Assembly: GCA_016845785.1 (NCBI GenBank)
Contig: JAERSH010000044.1
Span: forward strand, 62,001-126,000
Direction of reading: 5' to 3'
From: Fidelibacterota bacterium
GTDB lineage: Bacteria > Fidelibacterota > Marinisomatia > Marinisomatales > TCS55
Length of the DNA: 64,000 nucleotides
Shown here: positions 48,515 to 58,958 of the stretch, one piece after another
How the letters are laid out: every line of letters begins with the position of its first letter
How positions within the stretch are numbered: the first letter of the stretch is position 1
The notes under the pieces: model-generated
Told to the model about the DNA's origin: nothing
Seen by the model: only the letters and a program-made list of their open reading frames with translations
The model's database searches: none
Made by a program: the position numbers and the translations under genes

Positions 48515-49327
48515 ATGAAGCAAGGATCTCGCACCTTTCTACCCATACCATTACTACTGGGATTATTCCTGGTGCTAACCCCTTTTACTACCCTTTCTGC
48601 CCAAGATGAAGAAGACGATGCGGTAGAAGAAATTTTTTGGGGAGACGAAGAAGAGGATGATGTCGGTTTAGATGAAGAATTTGATTTTTCTGACGATGAA
48701 GCCGAAGATGATTTAGAAGGATTTGAATTTGAAGACGATGAATCCTTTGATGATGAATTCGCTGAAGATGATGAATTTGCTGAAGATGATGAATTTGCTG
48801 ACGATGAAGGTGGTGATGATTTTGCCGATGACTTCGCCGATGAACCGGAAGAAAGCATTCAGGAAGCGGCCAGTCGTCTCGGTTATACATTAAATATAAT
48901 TGGATCCTCTCCGGGCTTCGTCAATCACCAACTCCGGACATACAATTCAGGTGTGGACTTTCGTGCAGCTTTTGAATTCCCCATGTTATTGAGTTTAGGG
49001 CCCGTCCGTTTTCGACTCGGGGCAGAGGTGGGCACATTCAATTTCACCAACTATAAACCCATAGGTGGAACATACTCCGGCGTCCATGTAACTGGGATCT
49101 TATCATTCCCTGCAGGGCCGGGACAAGTTCGACTTGGCGGTGGTATGGTGGGCAAAGGTTTTGGCGTCATTGCAGAAAATTCTTACGGCTTCGCTGTGGG
49201 GGACGCATTGGATATCCGATTGGGGCTTCGATCTACCACAGCCTTTAATGTGACTGACGATAAAAAGAATAAACTCGGCACCGTGAGTTGGATGGATGGC
49301 ATCATTGTGCTTGGGGTGAGTTTATAA
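48515..49327 (+). CDS. Secreted protein with acidic repeat domain and barrel-like C-terminus
   Basis: A 270-residue protein with a signal peptide (PIPLLLGLFLVLTPFTTLSAQ). Residues about 30-118 are almost entirely Asp, Glu, Phe, Ala and Gly, with a tandem EFAEDD-type repeat. The last 150 residues have a glycine-rich strand pattern (RLGAEVGTFNF, GVHVTGILSFPAG, DIRLGLRSTTAF) that resembles a small outer-membrane barrel or OmpA-like fold. ATG at 48515 is used because it has GGA 7 bases upstream and gives a normal signal peptide; a GTG at 48476 is in frame. Function is unknown; calcium or cation binding by the acidic tract is an inference. Confidence 0.65.
   Translation: MKQGSRTFLPIPLLLGLFLVLTPFTTLSAQDEEDDAVEEIFWGDEEEDDVGLDEEFDFSDDEAEDDLEGFEFEDDESFDDEFAEDDEFAEDDEFADDEGGDDFADDFADEPEESIQEAASRLGYTLNIIGSSPGFVNHQLRTYNSGVDFRAAFEFPMLLSLGPVRFRLGAEVGTFNFTNYKPIGGTYSGVHVTGILSFPAGPGQVRLGGGMVGKGFGVIAENSYGFAVGDALDIRLGLRSTTAFNVTDDKKNKLGTVSWMDGIIVLGVSL
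48752..48805 (+). repeat. Three 18-base tandem repeats in the acidic-domain gene
   Basis: Units at 48752-48769, 48770-48787 and 48788-48805 start GATGAATT and differ by one or two bases; each encodes DEFAED or DEFADD. Tandem in-frame repeats of this kind can change length by slippage. Confidence 0.85.
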
Positions 49328-49353
49328 TTCTAACTTTTTCTGAATTTAAGATA

Positions 49354-52300
49354 ATGATAAAGCTGAACCGATTACTCGTTTTAATTGGGACTATGTGCAT
49401 AGTATTTTCCCAGACATCTAGTCATTATTTCCAATCGAGAGGTAGTAATCTAGGTGCCAATTATTTCAATGAGAATACAACGGCATTAAGACTTTATTTT
49501 ACTGCATCTGAAGCATTAACAAATCCACAAGTATTTGGAAAAATAACTACATCAAATCTGTCAAGCTGTGATGAAAACACCTTTGATGTTAATAGTCCAC
49601 TAGAGTTGGGGACGGGAAACGGTAGCACTTTATCTGGTAATATTTGGGGGACTTCAATATCCAATGGAGTTTCTGCCTATATAGATTTATATCCAAGTGA
49701 AATTTATTCTACCCTTGGAGCAAACAGTGATTGGAGCAATAAAGAAGGTGATCGACTTTACCTCGGAATCCGGTTTAATTCCAGTAATGCAAAATGGGAT
49801 TGCCCGACAGATTCGGACGGCGATGGTGACAATACAAATAATTCACAAGCTGATGGTAATGGGATTTATTATTTTTTAATTGATAGAACCGATCCTACAC
49901 TATCATCTATTTTAGAACATTCAGTTAATGAAACGATTTATGGGGATCCAGATTATATAAAAACACCAAGTTTGGCTATTACAATCGGAAGTGAAAATGT
50001 ATCTACTGGAGGGATTACGTGGACAGTCGTATCAGGAGGTGGGAGTACCGTTTCAGATTCTGATGCACTTGATGGTGCCAATGCAAGCAACACAGTAAAT
50101 ATGACTACTGACCCCGGTTTGGTAGATGGAACTGTTTACAATATTACATTTACTATCAATGATGCAGCCGGCAATTCTGCTACATATACCCGTTCGAATG
50201 TGTTGTATGATACAAGTGCACCAACTGTTTCGGGTGTTCATAGTGAAGAATCCAATGCAGCAATGCTTGCAGAAGGTGCTATAGCAGATTTTTATGTGGA
50301 ATTTTCTGAAAATGTAAATTTTACTGGCACACCCCAAATCACTTTAAAATCAAATTCATCAGCTACAGCCACAGTTAATTGTGCAACCTGTACAAATGGT
50401 ACGGATAAGGCATATTTTGATTGGACCGTTCCTGATGGTGCATACTCAGTCTATTTAGATTATGAAGCTACTAATTCATTATCCGGAACCATCAAAGATT
50501 TAGCTGGGAATAGTGCGACACTTACTCTGCCGGCACCCCCGTCATGGGGAAGTCAGGGAACAAATGCTTCTTTGAGTGGCGCATCTACAGGTGGATATTT
50601 CGGTGTAGATGGTGATGACCCAGCTTCATTTACAGCCGGGACAGTGGTGACCACAGGTGGGAATGTGACAGCCAATTACTGGAATGGATCCAATACAGGA
50701 GTAGATGTAACAATCCCCGTAGCAAATGATGGAAGCCTTGAAGATGGCACCGTACAATTACAATCTGAAGCAGATGGTACATATGAAAATATTGGTGGCG
50801 CATATACCATTACCAATAGTGACCTAAATGGCAATGTGACGCTCTCAGTGAATGGATCCGGTTCAGCCAATACTGATGTCACTGAACTGAGTGGATATTC
50901 ACAAAGCGATGAATTACAATGGCGAGCAGTTATTACAGATAAATCTGGGAATGCAACAACCGGAACGGCTAGTTCAACAACACTCACTGTCGATACAGTG
51001 GCGCCCACAGTAGGCAGCGTTACCAGTACTGACGGGTTTTATAAAGCAACTGAATCTGTAGATGTGGTTGTAAATTTTAGTGAAAATGTATCCATCAGCG
51101 GTACACCTCAATTAACTCTAAATACAGATAATTCTCCCGGTTCTGCAGATGCAGCTGTGGATAAATCCGGACTTTCCGGGTCAGCGGTAACCTTTGCATA
51201 TACTGTCGGGACTGAACATTATTCCAGTGACTTAGACTATGAGAGCACCTCAGCGCTTACTGCTGGTACTTATATCAGGGATACAGCAGGAAATGACGCT
51301 ACATTAACTTTGCCAGCAGTTGGAACATTTGCGGCTGCCCAAGCCGTTGTGGTGGATGGCGTATCTCCAGCGGCATTTACAACCGGAACTGTAATTACAG
51401 TTGGTGTACCGGTTGTGGCCAATTATTGGAATGAAGATAATACAAGTGTGAACGTGACCGTTCCCATCGCCAATGATGCTTCACTTGAAAATGGGAAATT
51501 ATACATACAGGCAAAAATTGGTGCAAATGCCTATGCCAATGTGTCTTCAGCATACACTATTCAATCTGGAGACTTAGGATCAAATAAAACAATTTCTGTA
51601 TCCGCATCAAATTTAGAAGGTATTACTGGATTCGCCGAAGGTGCTTCCGTTTCATTTACAGCCCTTTTAGAAGACTACGCAGATGGCGCAGGGGGAACAG
51701 GAAATCAAACAACAGGGACTGCATCTTCTACAACATTAACTGTTGATCAACGGGATCACGCTGCATTTACAACGGGTGCAGTCATAACACTTACGGAACC
51801 AGTTGTCGCTGGTTATTGGAATTTCCATAATACTGGCCTTACCGTAGCCGTACCCATTGAGAATGAAGCTTCTCATGAAAATGGTTGGGTTCAGATTATT
51901 GCTAAAACCGCTAGCGGTACATATGAAGACATTGGGGATTCTGTTCAAATTGCTAGTGGAGATTTAGGTAGCAATGTTACGGTTACTTTAACGGCAGCAC
52001 AATTTGAAGCGATTACTGGTTTTGCCGATGGTGAAACCATTACCATAAATTCTAGAATAGATGACGTGGCCGGAAATGCCACAACCGGTACGGCTAGTAG
52101 TACCACATTGGCTGTGGATCAAACTGCACCTACCGTAACTCATGTATCTTCAGACACTACAGATGCCAATCCATTTGGAATTGATGACAACATTCCACTG
52201 ACTGTCAAATTTGATGGAAGTGTTAATATAGTCACATCTGGGGGTACGCCATATTTATCTCTTGATACGGATGAATCTCCTGGAAATACCACTTCAACCG

Positions 52301-55300
52301 CATCCTATAACGCGGGTACCGGTTCTAGTGATATTATTCTCCGATATAAAGTGGCAGCGAATGAATACAGTGCCGATTTGAATTATATCAATACGTCCTC
52401 TTTGGTGACGAACGGAGGGTCTATTCGGGATGCGGCAGGGAATAATGCCACACTCACACTACCGGGAATTGCCGATAATAATGCATTAAAGCAAAAAAAA
52501 GATATTTGGATTGATGGTGTAGCTCCAGCCGCGGGTACAGTAGATTCTGTAAAGACCACGGGTGGTACCGTTATGGAAGGATTTTGGAATGCCACCAACA
52601 CAGGTGCATGGGTCAAAGTATTGTTAAGTGCATCCGATGTAAGCCTTGAGGGCGGGTCTGTGCAAATCACGGCTGAAGCGGATGGAACATTTGAAAATAT
52701 TGGCTCAGCAGGGACAATTCTTTCTGGGGATGTAACAGCAGGATATAAGAAAATTAGCCTTACTGCTGCACATATTGAAGGGTTAAGCGGCTATAGCGAC
52801 CAAACTCCAAATCCGGATGTGATATCATTTAAAGCAGTTGTCACAGATAAGGCCGGGAATGCTACTACCTATGATGCAAGCGCAACAACGTTGATAGTGG
52901 ATGAAACGGATCCATCTGCATTTACATTAGGGGGAATTGTAACGGTTTCGGATGAAGTAGTAGCCGGTTATTGGAATGAAGACAACACGGCCATCAATGT
53001 ATCCATTCCAATCGCTAATGATGCTACCCTCGAGAATGGTCGAATTATGATAGAAGCAGAGGCAGATGGTAGCTATGAATATATCGGCAGTGGATCTTTG
53101 TACAATTTTGCCGCATATGTACCAGCCGATCATGAAGATTATTATAAAGATTGGACAACCGTTGCAAATGGAGAATTGAATAGTACGAAAACGATTACCA
53201 TTAATGGAGCATCTACTTCATTAGCGATTCGGGAATTAGAAGAATTAACCAACTTCTCCGATGGGGATGAAATCACATTCAGAGCCATCATCATGGACGC
53301 AGCAGGGAATACCACCACTGGAACTGTATCTGCCACCACATTAATTGTTGACCAAACCGATCCAGTGACACCCACCATTGTGTTGAAAACAGATTCAGAT
53401 ACGGGAATCGGTAATTGGGACAAACTCACGAATGACGATACGCCCACATTCACTCTCACTAATTTGACCAATACAGATTCAGTTTTTCTGAAAGTGGCTA
53501 CGGATGCAGCCACATTGGCTCAGCGCACATCCATAGTGGTTCGTGAAAAAACTGCATCTACAACCAAAGATTTGACGCCAGCCAGCTATGCGAATGGTAC
53601 ATATTTGGTGACAGCAGTAGTAAAAGATGTGGCCGGTAACTGGGGATCTGATGCCACCAATACATTCGTTCGGATTGATACGATTCCGCCCGATGTACCC
53701 AATGCACCGGATATGCTGGAAGCTGATGATACAGGCTTTAAAAATAATGACAATATAACCAAAACCACCCAGCCCCATTTCATATTCACGGGCTTATCTG
53801 CAACGATTGATTCTCTCAGATTGGTGATTGATGCAGGCGCTTCTGTGGGACGTGATTCCATCATGTCTCAAGTGACGACGGATACATTTAAAGTGAGTAC
53901 CGCTTTGGCCAGTGGATATCATACAGCCGGTGTTATTGCCATCGATTCAGCTGGAAATGTGCAGGACACAAGTGCATTCTTAGGTTTTGTCGTAGATAAC
54001 GTAGCGCCACCCATTTTAACAGCGCCGGATATGACCGCAGCTACGGATTTGGGTATGAGAACCACAGACAATATAACGAAAGTCCAAAAGCCCAATTTTG
54101 ATATGACCAACTTAGAACTGGGTGCATTTATTAATTTGTATCATGTGGATGGAACACCCGATACCACCATGGCGAAATCCGATACAGTAGGGACAGGGGT
54201 AACCACCATTACATTGGCGCCGACAGTCAATATGGATGATGGTACTTATACCATGTACGCTACAGCCGAAGATACAGCAGGGAACACTTCTGAAAGTACA
54301 GACTTAGCCGGGGTAGTGATTGATGCGACTGCACCCACTATTACCACCCATTATTACAACAAAACCATTCATACGGCCTATGGTCTATTTGCCAATAAAT
54401 ATAATGCTGATTCGGTGAAATTTGGGAAAGGTGGCGATGAACTGGAATTGATTGCCAAATTGAGTGAACCAGCAGGGACAAGCCCCGAACCTACATTGGA
54501 TGTCACTTATGGCGGTGGCGCAACACCAACAGTAGATGATATGGCCAAAACCAGCAAAGCCAATAATGATTCTACATGGACATGGAAATTTAATTTACCG
54601 ACGGGTGCAGCAAATAACGGTACTGCCAAAGTAGAATTTACGGCATATGACATTGCAGGAAATCTGGCCACTTCCTTCACAGATACCCAGTCCTTTGTCG
54701 TAGATAATACGGCCCCCGCAGCATTTACCACCGGTTTGGCCACGGCCCATGGGGATACGAATGTATCCATGTTGGTGGATGCAAAGACAGGGTGGTTCAT
54801 TAATAAAGCCACAGATAGCCTTAAAATTCTTGTGAATATTGATGCGACAGACAATTCCCTTGTTGGGGGTGGTTATGTGGATATTCAAGCAAGCGTTCGG
54901 AATAAAATGGTGAATTCCTGGGCCAGTATTAAAACGAAGAATACAACCAATCCATTTGCAGATCAGGATTCTACAGAAGGGCTGGGGACGAATAAAGTTT
55001 TCTTAAGAAAGAAAACCGATCTGGTTTCTTCTCTAACCGGAAGTGGGCTAGTACAAGGGGATACGATTGATTTTCGTGCGGTTATTTATGATAAAGCATT
55101 AAACTTTACAGCCGGCACCCAAAGTGAATCATTTTTTGTCTTAGACACATTACCTCCAACAATTGGTACTCACATTGGAGATACGCTTTTTACTGCCTAT
55201 GATAAAAGCAATTTATTGTCCGTAAATCGTTATTTAAGCTGGACAAGTGACACAGTTGGCTTTGGTATAAAAAATTGGGTAGATCCCGTTAATATTAATG

Positions 55301-57660
55301 AAAAAGCATCCGGCATAGATCGATTTGAATATGCCCTTTACCAAGGCGCAGATAGTACGGCTGCTACCACTTATACAAAGTTTCGGGATTATAAAGTACA
55401 TCCAAATAAAACCGATTCTGTAGTTGTTGATACATTTGCACTCACCCATCTTAGGCGATACCGAATACATGTAAGGGCAGTAGACGTTGCCGGAAATACA
55501 TCTGATTCAAACAATGCAAATGCGATCTCTAGTTCGTTTGTGAGACATAATGCACGACCGGTTGTGGATACGGTGGCTGCACTCATCGCGCAAGAAGACG
55601 TTTTACTCGAACAATTATTAACCGTAAATGACAAAGATTTATTAACACTTCGTTCAGATGAGTTCACCTATGCACTCACCACTATGAAGTTGGATACGAC
55701 GGCCACACCCATCGATTCTGCAGTTGTAACGAATTTAACTGCGGCTGTTTCTACCAGTGGAAAAGTCAGTTTTACGGCAACAAAATTGGATACGGCCAAA
55801 TATGTATTTCGAGTAATTGTCACCGATAATTGGACATTGAAAGATACGGTGGATCTTAATATCAGAGCCCTACCGGTCAATGATCCGCCAGTGTTGGATT
55901 TATCATCTATCACAAAATTATCCTTCTTAGAAGGGGCGAATAGCGATTCTATTAACTTAACCCGTTATGTGTATGATGAGGATAATGATACATCATCCAT
56001 CAAATTCTCATTTCGGATTGCATCGAAGATTCCCGCCAACATTGGTTATCCCACAGCGAAAATGGGATTCTTGTCCGATTTCAGCAACGATTTTAAAAAG
56101 TCGTTTATCAGCAAACTAGTGGATGAATTTCCTTCGTCCACCATTATTCAAAAGAATAATGCTTTCGTGGTGTATCCGGCCAATGTGACGAAATTCAGAG
56201 ATCCCATTAAGGTGGATTCATTGCGCCAAAGTGATTCTCTCTATACGTGGATTATGCCCACGGATACGGCGTCCGCTGATACGAATTATTATACTGAATC
56301 GGATATGATGGTTGAATTTACCGCCACTGATCCTGATGGTCTTGAGGGGAAAGATACAGTCACATTTTTCATTAATCCCATTAACGATCCGCCAGTATGG
56401 GCCGGATTGCGAGATACAGTGGTAAAAGAGAATGACTCGCTTTATCTCGACTTTGCCAATTATTTAACCGATGTGGACGATTCCACATTGACTCTATCCA
56501 TTCTGCCATTAAGCCATGATGCCAATGTAACGGTGGAGCCATCCAAGACATTTGAGAAGAAAGCCACAGGATATGTTTATACGAGTAAGGCGACAAAAGA
56601 TACAGTCAAATTCAAACCGGATTCATTATGGTTTAAGAAAGATTATGGACCATGGAATCCGTCCGATACATTAAGTAATCAAATTAAATTTCAAATTACG
56701 GCCGCTGATGGCGACACAACTGCAATCGATACGTTTGTCGTCAAAGTCCAGCGTGTACCACGTCCTGAGATCCGCATGTACGTTGTCCAAAACAATGCGT
56801 TCACCAATTATTACGAGATCTTTCTCGTAGATTCGGTGGGTAAGACAAAGGACCTTACACTGAAAGTTCAGTCAAAAGCTGTGACACTGGACACAGCGGC
56901 CGCATATACTTACGTGGGACACTATAATTTTCAATCGAAGGGGAATTATACATTTGAAGTGGATGCAACTGGAATGGTTGGTGATACATCTATTACAGAA
57001 ACAGTAGGTCTCACCCTAGCCAAAATGTACGGCACGTGGTCCGGTCGAAGTGCAGATGGTCAATTCCAGGTGATTGGCCAAAATGGTGCTGTGGATTTTG
57101 ATCAATCCATCATGATTTTAGATTCAACACTATTTGAGCCATATTTTAACGATCGTGCATCCTATTTATTGGGGAATGAAGCATATCGATTTAAGAAATC
57201 TGTAGAAATTTCCATGCCCGGTGACGATGAAGAAATGGCCATTTACAGACGATCTACCGGTAGCGGTTGGATCGAATTGCCATCCATCACCATGGGGAAT
57301 CGAGTGAATGCATATTCGGAACAGATGGGCTATTTCCGGATGGGCCCAAAAACCTTAATCGTGCCCGGGCAGACATCTCTGCATCAGAATTATCCCAATC
57401 CATTTAATCCCACCACGACAATTGAATACGACCTTGGGTTTATCGATGGGCCATTCCAACGCGTCAATGTGACTGTTTATGATATTCTTGGCCGGAATGT
57501 GAAAACATTGGTGAGCGAAGAGCAAAGTATTGGAAGATATCGCGTTCGTTGGAACGGGAAAGATGCAAATGGCGTGCCAGTATCCTCCGGTGTTTATTTT
57601 GTCCATTTACTCACGGATATGGGTCGGAGCCAAACGAAGAAAATTATGTTAATGCGATGA
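49354..57660 (+). CDS. Giant modular surface protein (2768 aa) with type IX sorting domain
   Basis: ATG at 49354 gives a signal peptide (LLVLIGTMCIVFSQ); 49288 would add unrelated residues. The protein is a string of Ig-like modules. One type (A) begins around YWNxxNT and ends TTGTASSTTLTVD, with copies near residues 440, 689, 819, 1075 and 1204. A second type (B, APTVxxVxS ... FSENVxxxGTPQLTL) is interleaved. Three Ig-like modules of the DNITK type follow (about 1335-1600), then two cadherin-like modules starting NDPP (about 2176, 2345). The C-terminus has HQNYPNPFNPTTT and SSGVYFVHLLTD, a classic type IX sorting domain. Thrombospondin-like DSDGDGDNTNN lies near residue 155. A surface adhesin is likely. 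Confidence 0.85.
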   Translation: MIKLNRLLVLIGTMCIVFSQTSSHYFQSRGSNLGANYFNENTTALRLYFTASEALTNPQVFGKITTSNLSSCDENTFDVNSPLELGTGNGSTLSGNIWGTSISNGVSAYIDLYPSEIYSTLGANSDWSNKEGDRLYLGIRFNSSNAKWDCPTDSDGDGDNTNNSQADGNGIYYFLIDRTDPTLSSILEHSVNETIYGDPDYIKTPSLAITIGSENVSTGGITWTVVSGGGSTVSDSDALDGANASNTVNMTTDPGLVDGTVYNITFTINDAAGNSATYTRSNVLYDTSAPTVSGVHSEESNAAMLAEGAIADFYVEFSENVNFTGTPQITLKSNSSATATVNCATCTNGTDKAYFDWTVPDGAYSVYLDYEATNSLSGTIKDLAGNSATLTLPAPPSWGSQGTNASLSGASTGGYFGVDGDDPASFTAGTVVTTGGNVTANYWNGSNTGVDVTIPVANDGSLEDGTVQLQSEADGTYENIGGAYTITNSDLNGNVTLSVNGSGSANTDVTELSGYSQSDELQWRAVITDKSGNATTGTASSTTLTVDTVAPTVGSVTSTDGFYKATESVDVVVNFSENVSISGTPQLTLNTDNSPGSADAAVDKSGLSGSAVTFAYTVGTEHYSSDLDYESTSALTAGTYIRDTAGNDATLTLPAVGTFAAAQAVVVDGVSPAAFTTGTVITVGVPVVANYWNEDNTSVNVTVPIANDASLENGKLYIQAKIGANAYANVSSAYTIQSGDLGSNKTISVSASNLEGITGFAEGASVSFTALLEDYADGAGGTGNQTTGTASSTTLTVDQRDHAAFTTGAVITLTEPVVAGYWNFHNTGLTVAVPIENEASHENGWVQIIAKTASGTYEDIGDSVQIASGDLGSNVTVTLTAAQFEAITGFADGETITINSRIDDVAGNATTGTASSTTLAVDQTAPTVTHVSSDTTDANPFGIDDNIPLTVKFDGSVNIVTSGGTPYLSLDTDESPGNTTSTASYNAGTGSSDIILRYKVAANEYSADLNYINTSSLVTNGGSIRDAAGNNATLTLPGIADNNALKQKKDIWIDGVAPAAGTVDSVKTTGGTVMEGFWNATNTGAWVKVLLSASDVSLEGGSVQITAEADGTFENIGSAGTILSGDVTAGYKKISLTAAHIEGLSGYSDQTPNPDVISFKAVVTDKAGNATTYDASATTLIVDETDPSAFTLGGIVTVSDEVVAGYWNEDNTAINVSIPIANDATLENGRIMIEAEADGSYEYIGSGSLYNFAAYVPADHEDYYKDWTTVANGELNSTKTITINGASTSLAIRELEELTNFSDGDEITFRAIIMDAAGNTTTGTVSATTLIVDQTDPVTPTIVLKTDSDTGIGNWDKLTNDDTPTFTLTNLTNTDSVFLKVATDAATLAQRTSIVVREKTASTTKDLTPASYANGTYLVTAVVKDVAGNWGSDATNTFVRIDTIPPDVPNAPDMLEADDTGFKNNDNITKTTQPHFIFTGLSATIDSLRLVIDAGASVGRDSIMSQVTTDTFKVSTALASGYHTAGVIAIDSAGNVQDTSAFLGFVVDNVAPPILTAPDMTAATDLGMRTTDNITKVQKPNFDMTNLELGAFINLYHVDGTPDTTMAKSDTVGTGVTTITLAPTVNMDDGTYTMYATAEDTAGNTSESTDLAGVVIDATAPTITTHYYNKTIHTAYGLFANKYNADSVKFGKGGDELELIAKLSEPAGTSPEPTLDVTYGGGATPTVDDMAKTSKANNDSTWTWKFNLPTGAANNGTAKVEFTAYDIAGNLATSFTDTQSFVVDNTAPAAFTTGLATAHGDTNVSMLVDAKTGWFINKATDSLKILVNIDATDNSLVGGGYVDIQASVRNKMVNSWASIKTKNTTNPFADQDSTEGLGTNKVFLRKKTDLVSSLTGSGLVQGDTIDFRAVIYDKALNFTAGTQSESFFVLDTLPPTIGTHIGDTLFTAYDKSNLLSVNRYLSWTSDTVGFGIKNWVDPVNINEKASGIDRFEYALYQGADSTAATTYTKFRDYKVHPNKTDSVVVDTFALTHLRRYRIHVRAVDVAGNTSDSNNANAISSSFVRHNARPVVDTVAALIAQEDVLLEQLLTVNDKDLLTLRSDEFTYALTTMKLDTTATPIDSAVVTNLTAAVSTSGKVSFTATKLDTAKYVFRVIVTDNWTLKDTVDLNIRALPVNDPPVLDLSSITKLSFLEGANSDSINLTRYVYDEDNDTSSIKFSFRIASKIPANIGYPTAKMGFLSDFSNDFKKSFISKLVDEFPSSTIIQKNNAFVVYPANVTKFRDPIKVDSLRQSDSLYTWIMPTDTASADTNYYTESDMMVEFTATDPDGLEGKDTVTFFINPINDPPVWAGLRDTVVKENDSLYLDFANYLTDVDDSTLTLSILPLSHDANVTVEPSKTFEKKATGYVYTSKATKDTVKFKPDSLWFKKDYGPWNPSDTLSNQIKFQITAADGDTTAIDTFVVKVQRVPRPEIRMYVVQNNAFTNYYEIFLVDSVGKTKDLTLKVQSKAVTLDTAAAYTYVGHYNFQSKGNYTFEVDATGMVGDTSITETVGLTLAKMYGTWSGRSADGQFQVIGQNGAVDFDQSIMILDSTLFEPYFNDRASYLLGNEAYRFKKSVEISMPGDDEEMAIYRRSTGSGWIELPSITMGNRVNAYSEQMGYFRMGPKTLIVPGQTSLHQNYPNPFNPTTTIEYDLGFIDGPFQRVNVTVYDILGRNVKTLVSEEQSIGRYRVRWNGKDANGVPVSSGVYFVHLLTDMGRSQTKKIMLMR

Positions 57661-58313
57661 TGCGGCGAATTCAAAGACCGACCCTATTATTCTTGCTGAT
57701 TATCGGTGTTATCACTATTGATGCATGTCGTAAAAAATATTATGCCACCGCTGAGGATATGGCCGAATATGGGTGGGAACTTTATGAAGCGAAAGATTTT
57801 CTCAATAGTAATACATGGTTCAATGATGCCATTGTCAAAGACGATATGTGGAAAGATGGCTATAATGGATTGGGTTGGTCCTACGCGAAACTCATGGTTC
57901 TGGATAGCAGTATCGCCCATTTTAAAACCGGTCTTAACAAAGAACAGGATACGTGGAATCCTACGGATATTCAATCTGAAATATTAGCCGGTTTGTCTTT
58001 TGCTTACCACGCACAGGGGAATGATGCAAAATCCATTGAATACGGTCGGGCATTTTTGGATTCGACCGTAAAGCCATTAAAATCCGGATGGATATTTTCC
58101 CACGATTCCCTATTAAATTATTTGGATGTTCGTGTGACACTAGCCGCATCCTATTTTGCGACTGGTAAATTTGATTCCACCATTCTTCAAGTTACCGTCA
58201 TATTGGATTCCTTGAATTCAAGCGAAGTGGCCGTTACAGATACTACATTGGAGGGAAGAAGGCAAATGGCAAAGCAAATCAGCACCCTTCAAGACCTCTT
58301 GTTTACAAAGTAA
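57657..58313 (+). CDS. TPR-like lipoprotein
   Basis: A 218-residue protein. ATG at 57657 overlaps the giant gene by ATGA (57660 is a second ATG). The signal peptide ends with IDAC, a plausible lipobox (Cys about residue 23). TPR-like helices follow: AEYGWELYEAKDFLNSNTWFNDAIV, YNGLGWSYAKLMVLDSSIAHF and LAGLSFAYHAQGNDAKSIEYG. Because it is coupled to the adhesin gene, it may help to handle or anchor that protein; this is inference from position only. Confidence 0.7.
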   Translation: MMRRIQRPTLLFLLIIGVITIDACRKKYYATAEDMAEYGWELYEAKDFLNSNTWFNDAIVKDDMWKDGYNGLGWSYAKLMVLDSSIAHFKTGLNKEQDTWNPTDIQSEILAGLSFAYHAQGNDAKSIEYGRAFLDSTVKPLKSGWIFSHDSLLNYLDVRVTLAASYFATGKFDSTILQVTVILDSLNSSEVAVTDTTLEGRRQMAKQISTLQDLLFTK

Positions 58314-58320
58314 AATTCCA

Positions 58321-58785
58321 ATGAAACAGGATCATGCCTATTGGATGAAACAAGCACTCGTTCAAGCCGAAAAAGCATTTGAAGCAGAAGAAATTCCCGT
58401 AGGTGCCATTGTGGTCAAAGATGGGAAAGTGATTGGACGAGGGTATAATCAACGGGAACAGTTAAACGATCCAACTGCCCATGCAGAAGTGATTGCCATA
58501 ACTGCTGCGGCCAATACACTTGAGGATTGGCGATTAACAGATTGCACTCTGTATGTCACGAAAGAACCGTGCCCCATGTGTGCCGGCGCTATCGTAAATG
58601 CTCGGCTTAAAATGGTTGTATTTGGATGCTATGATGAAACGGCAGGGTGTTGCGGCTCATTATATCAGTTATGCGGTGATCCTCGATTTAAAACCAAAGT
58701 TGCTGTCAAAGGTGGGGTGATGGAAGTCCAGACGTTGAGCATTATTCAAGAATTTTTCGCGAAACAGCGAACAAGATCAAATTGA
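58321..58785 (+). CDS. tadA: tRNA-specific adenosine deaminase TadA
   Basis: TadA deaminates A34 to inosine in tRNA-Arg(ACG), the tRNA encoded at 44911. The 154 residues contain the zinc deaminase signature with HAEVIAI and PCPMCAGAIVNARL, plus ALVQAEKAFEAEEIPVGAIVV near the start. All three zinc ligands (His and two Cys) and the catalytic Glu are present. The gene starts 7 bases after the preceding stop. Confidence 0.95.
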   Translation: MKQDHAYWMKQALVQAEKAFEAEEIPVGAIVVKDGKVIGRGYNQREQLNDPTAHAEVIAITAAANTLEDWRLTDCTLYVTKEPCPMCAGAIVNARLKMVVFGCYDETAGCCGSLYQLCGDPRFKTKVAVKGGVMEVQTLSIIQEFFAKQRTRSN

Positions 58786-58841
58786 GAATTACCGTTATAT
58801 GAATCCGGAAAAAAATATTGTAATTTCGCGCTCAATTTTTA

Positions 58842-58929
58842 GGAGAGATGGCAGAGTCTGGCTGAATGCGCCGCACTCGAAATGCGGTATATCCTATGGG
58901 TATCGGGGGTTCAAATCCCTCTCTCTCCG
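58842..58929 (+). tRNA. tRNA-Ser (CGA anticodon)
   Basis: An 88-base class II tRNA. GGAGAGA (58842-58848) pairs with TCTCTCC (58922-58928), discriminator G. The anticodon CGA (58878-58880) lies in the loop CTCGAAA, and a long variable arm precedes a T-arm with GGTTCAAATCC. CCA is not encoded. It reads UCG codons. Confidence 0.95.
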
Positions 58930-58958
58930 CAGTATTTCAAATTAAATTAATCAAAATA

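Noticed and set aside
53142-53513. Open frames on the - strand within the giant gene and elsewhere (for example 3785-4261)
   Set aside because: They are shadows of well-supported + strand genes, without signal, family motifs or ribosome-binding sites.
49354-57660. Repeats suggestive of a CRISPR array or mobile element
   Set aside because: The repeats are degenerate protein modules of 120-250 codons in a single reading frame; no short spaced direct repeats are present.
58866-58958. Upstream extension of the MORN lipoprotein
   Set aside because: The extension reads through tRNA-Ser(CGA) and would bury the signal peptide.
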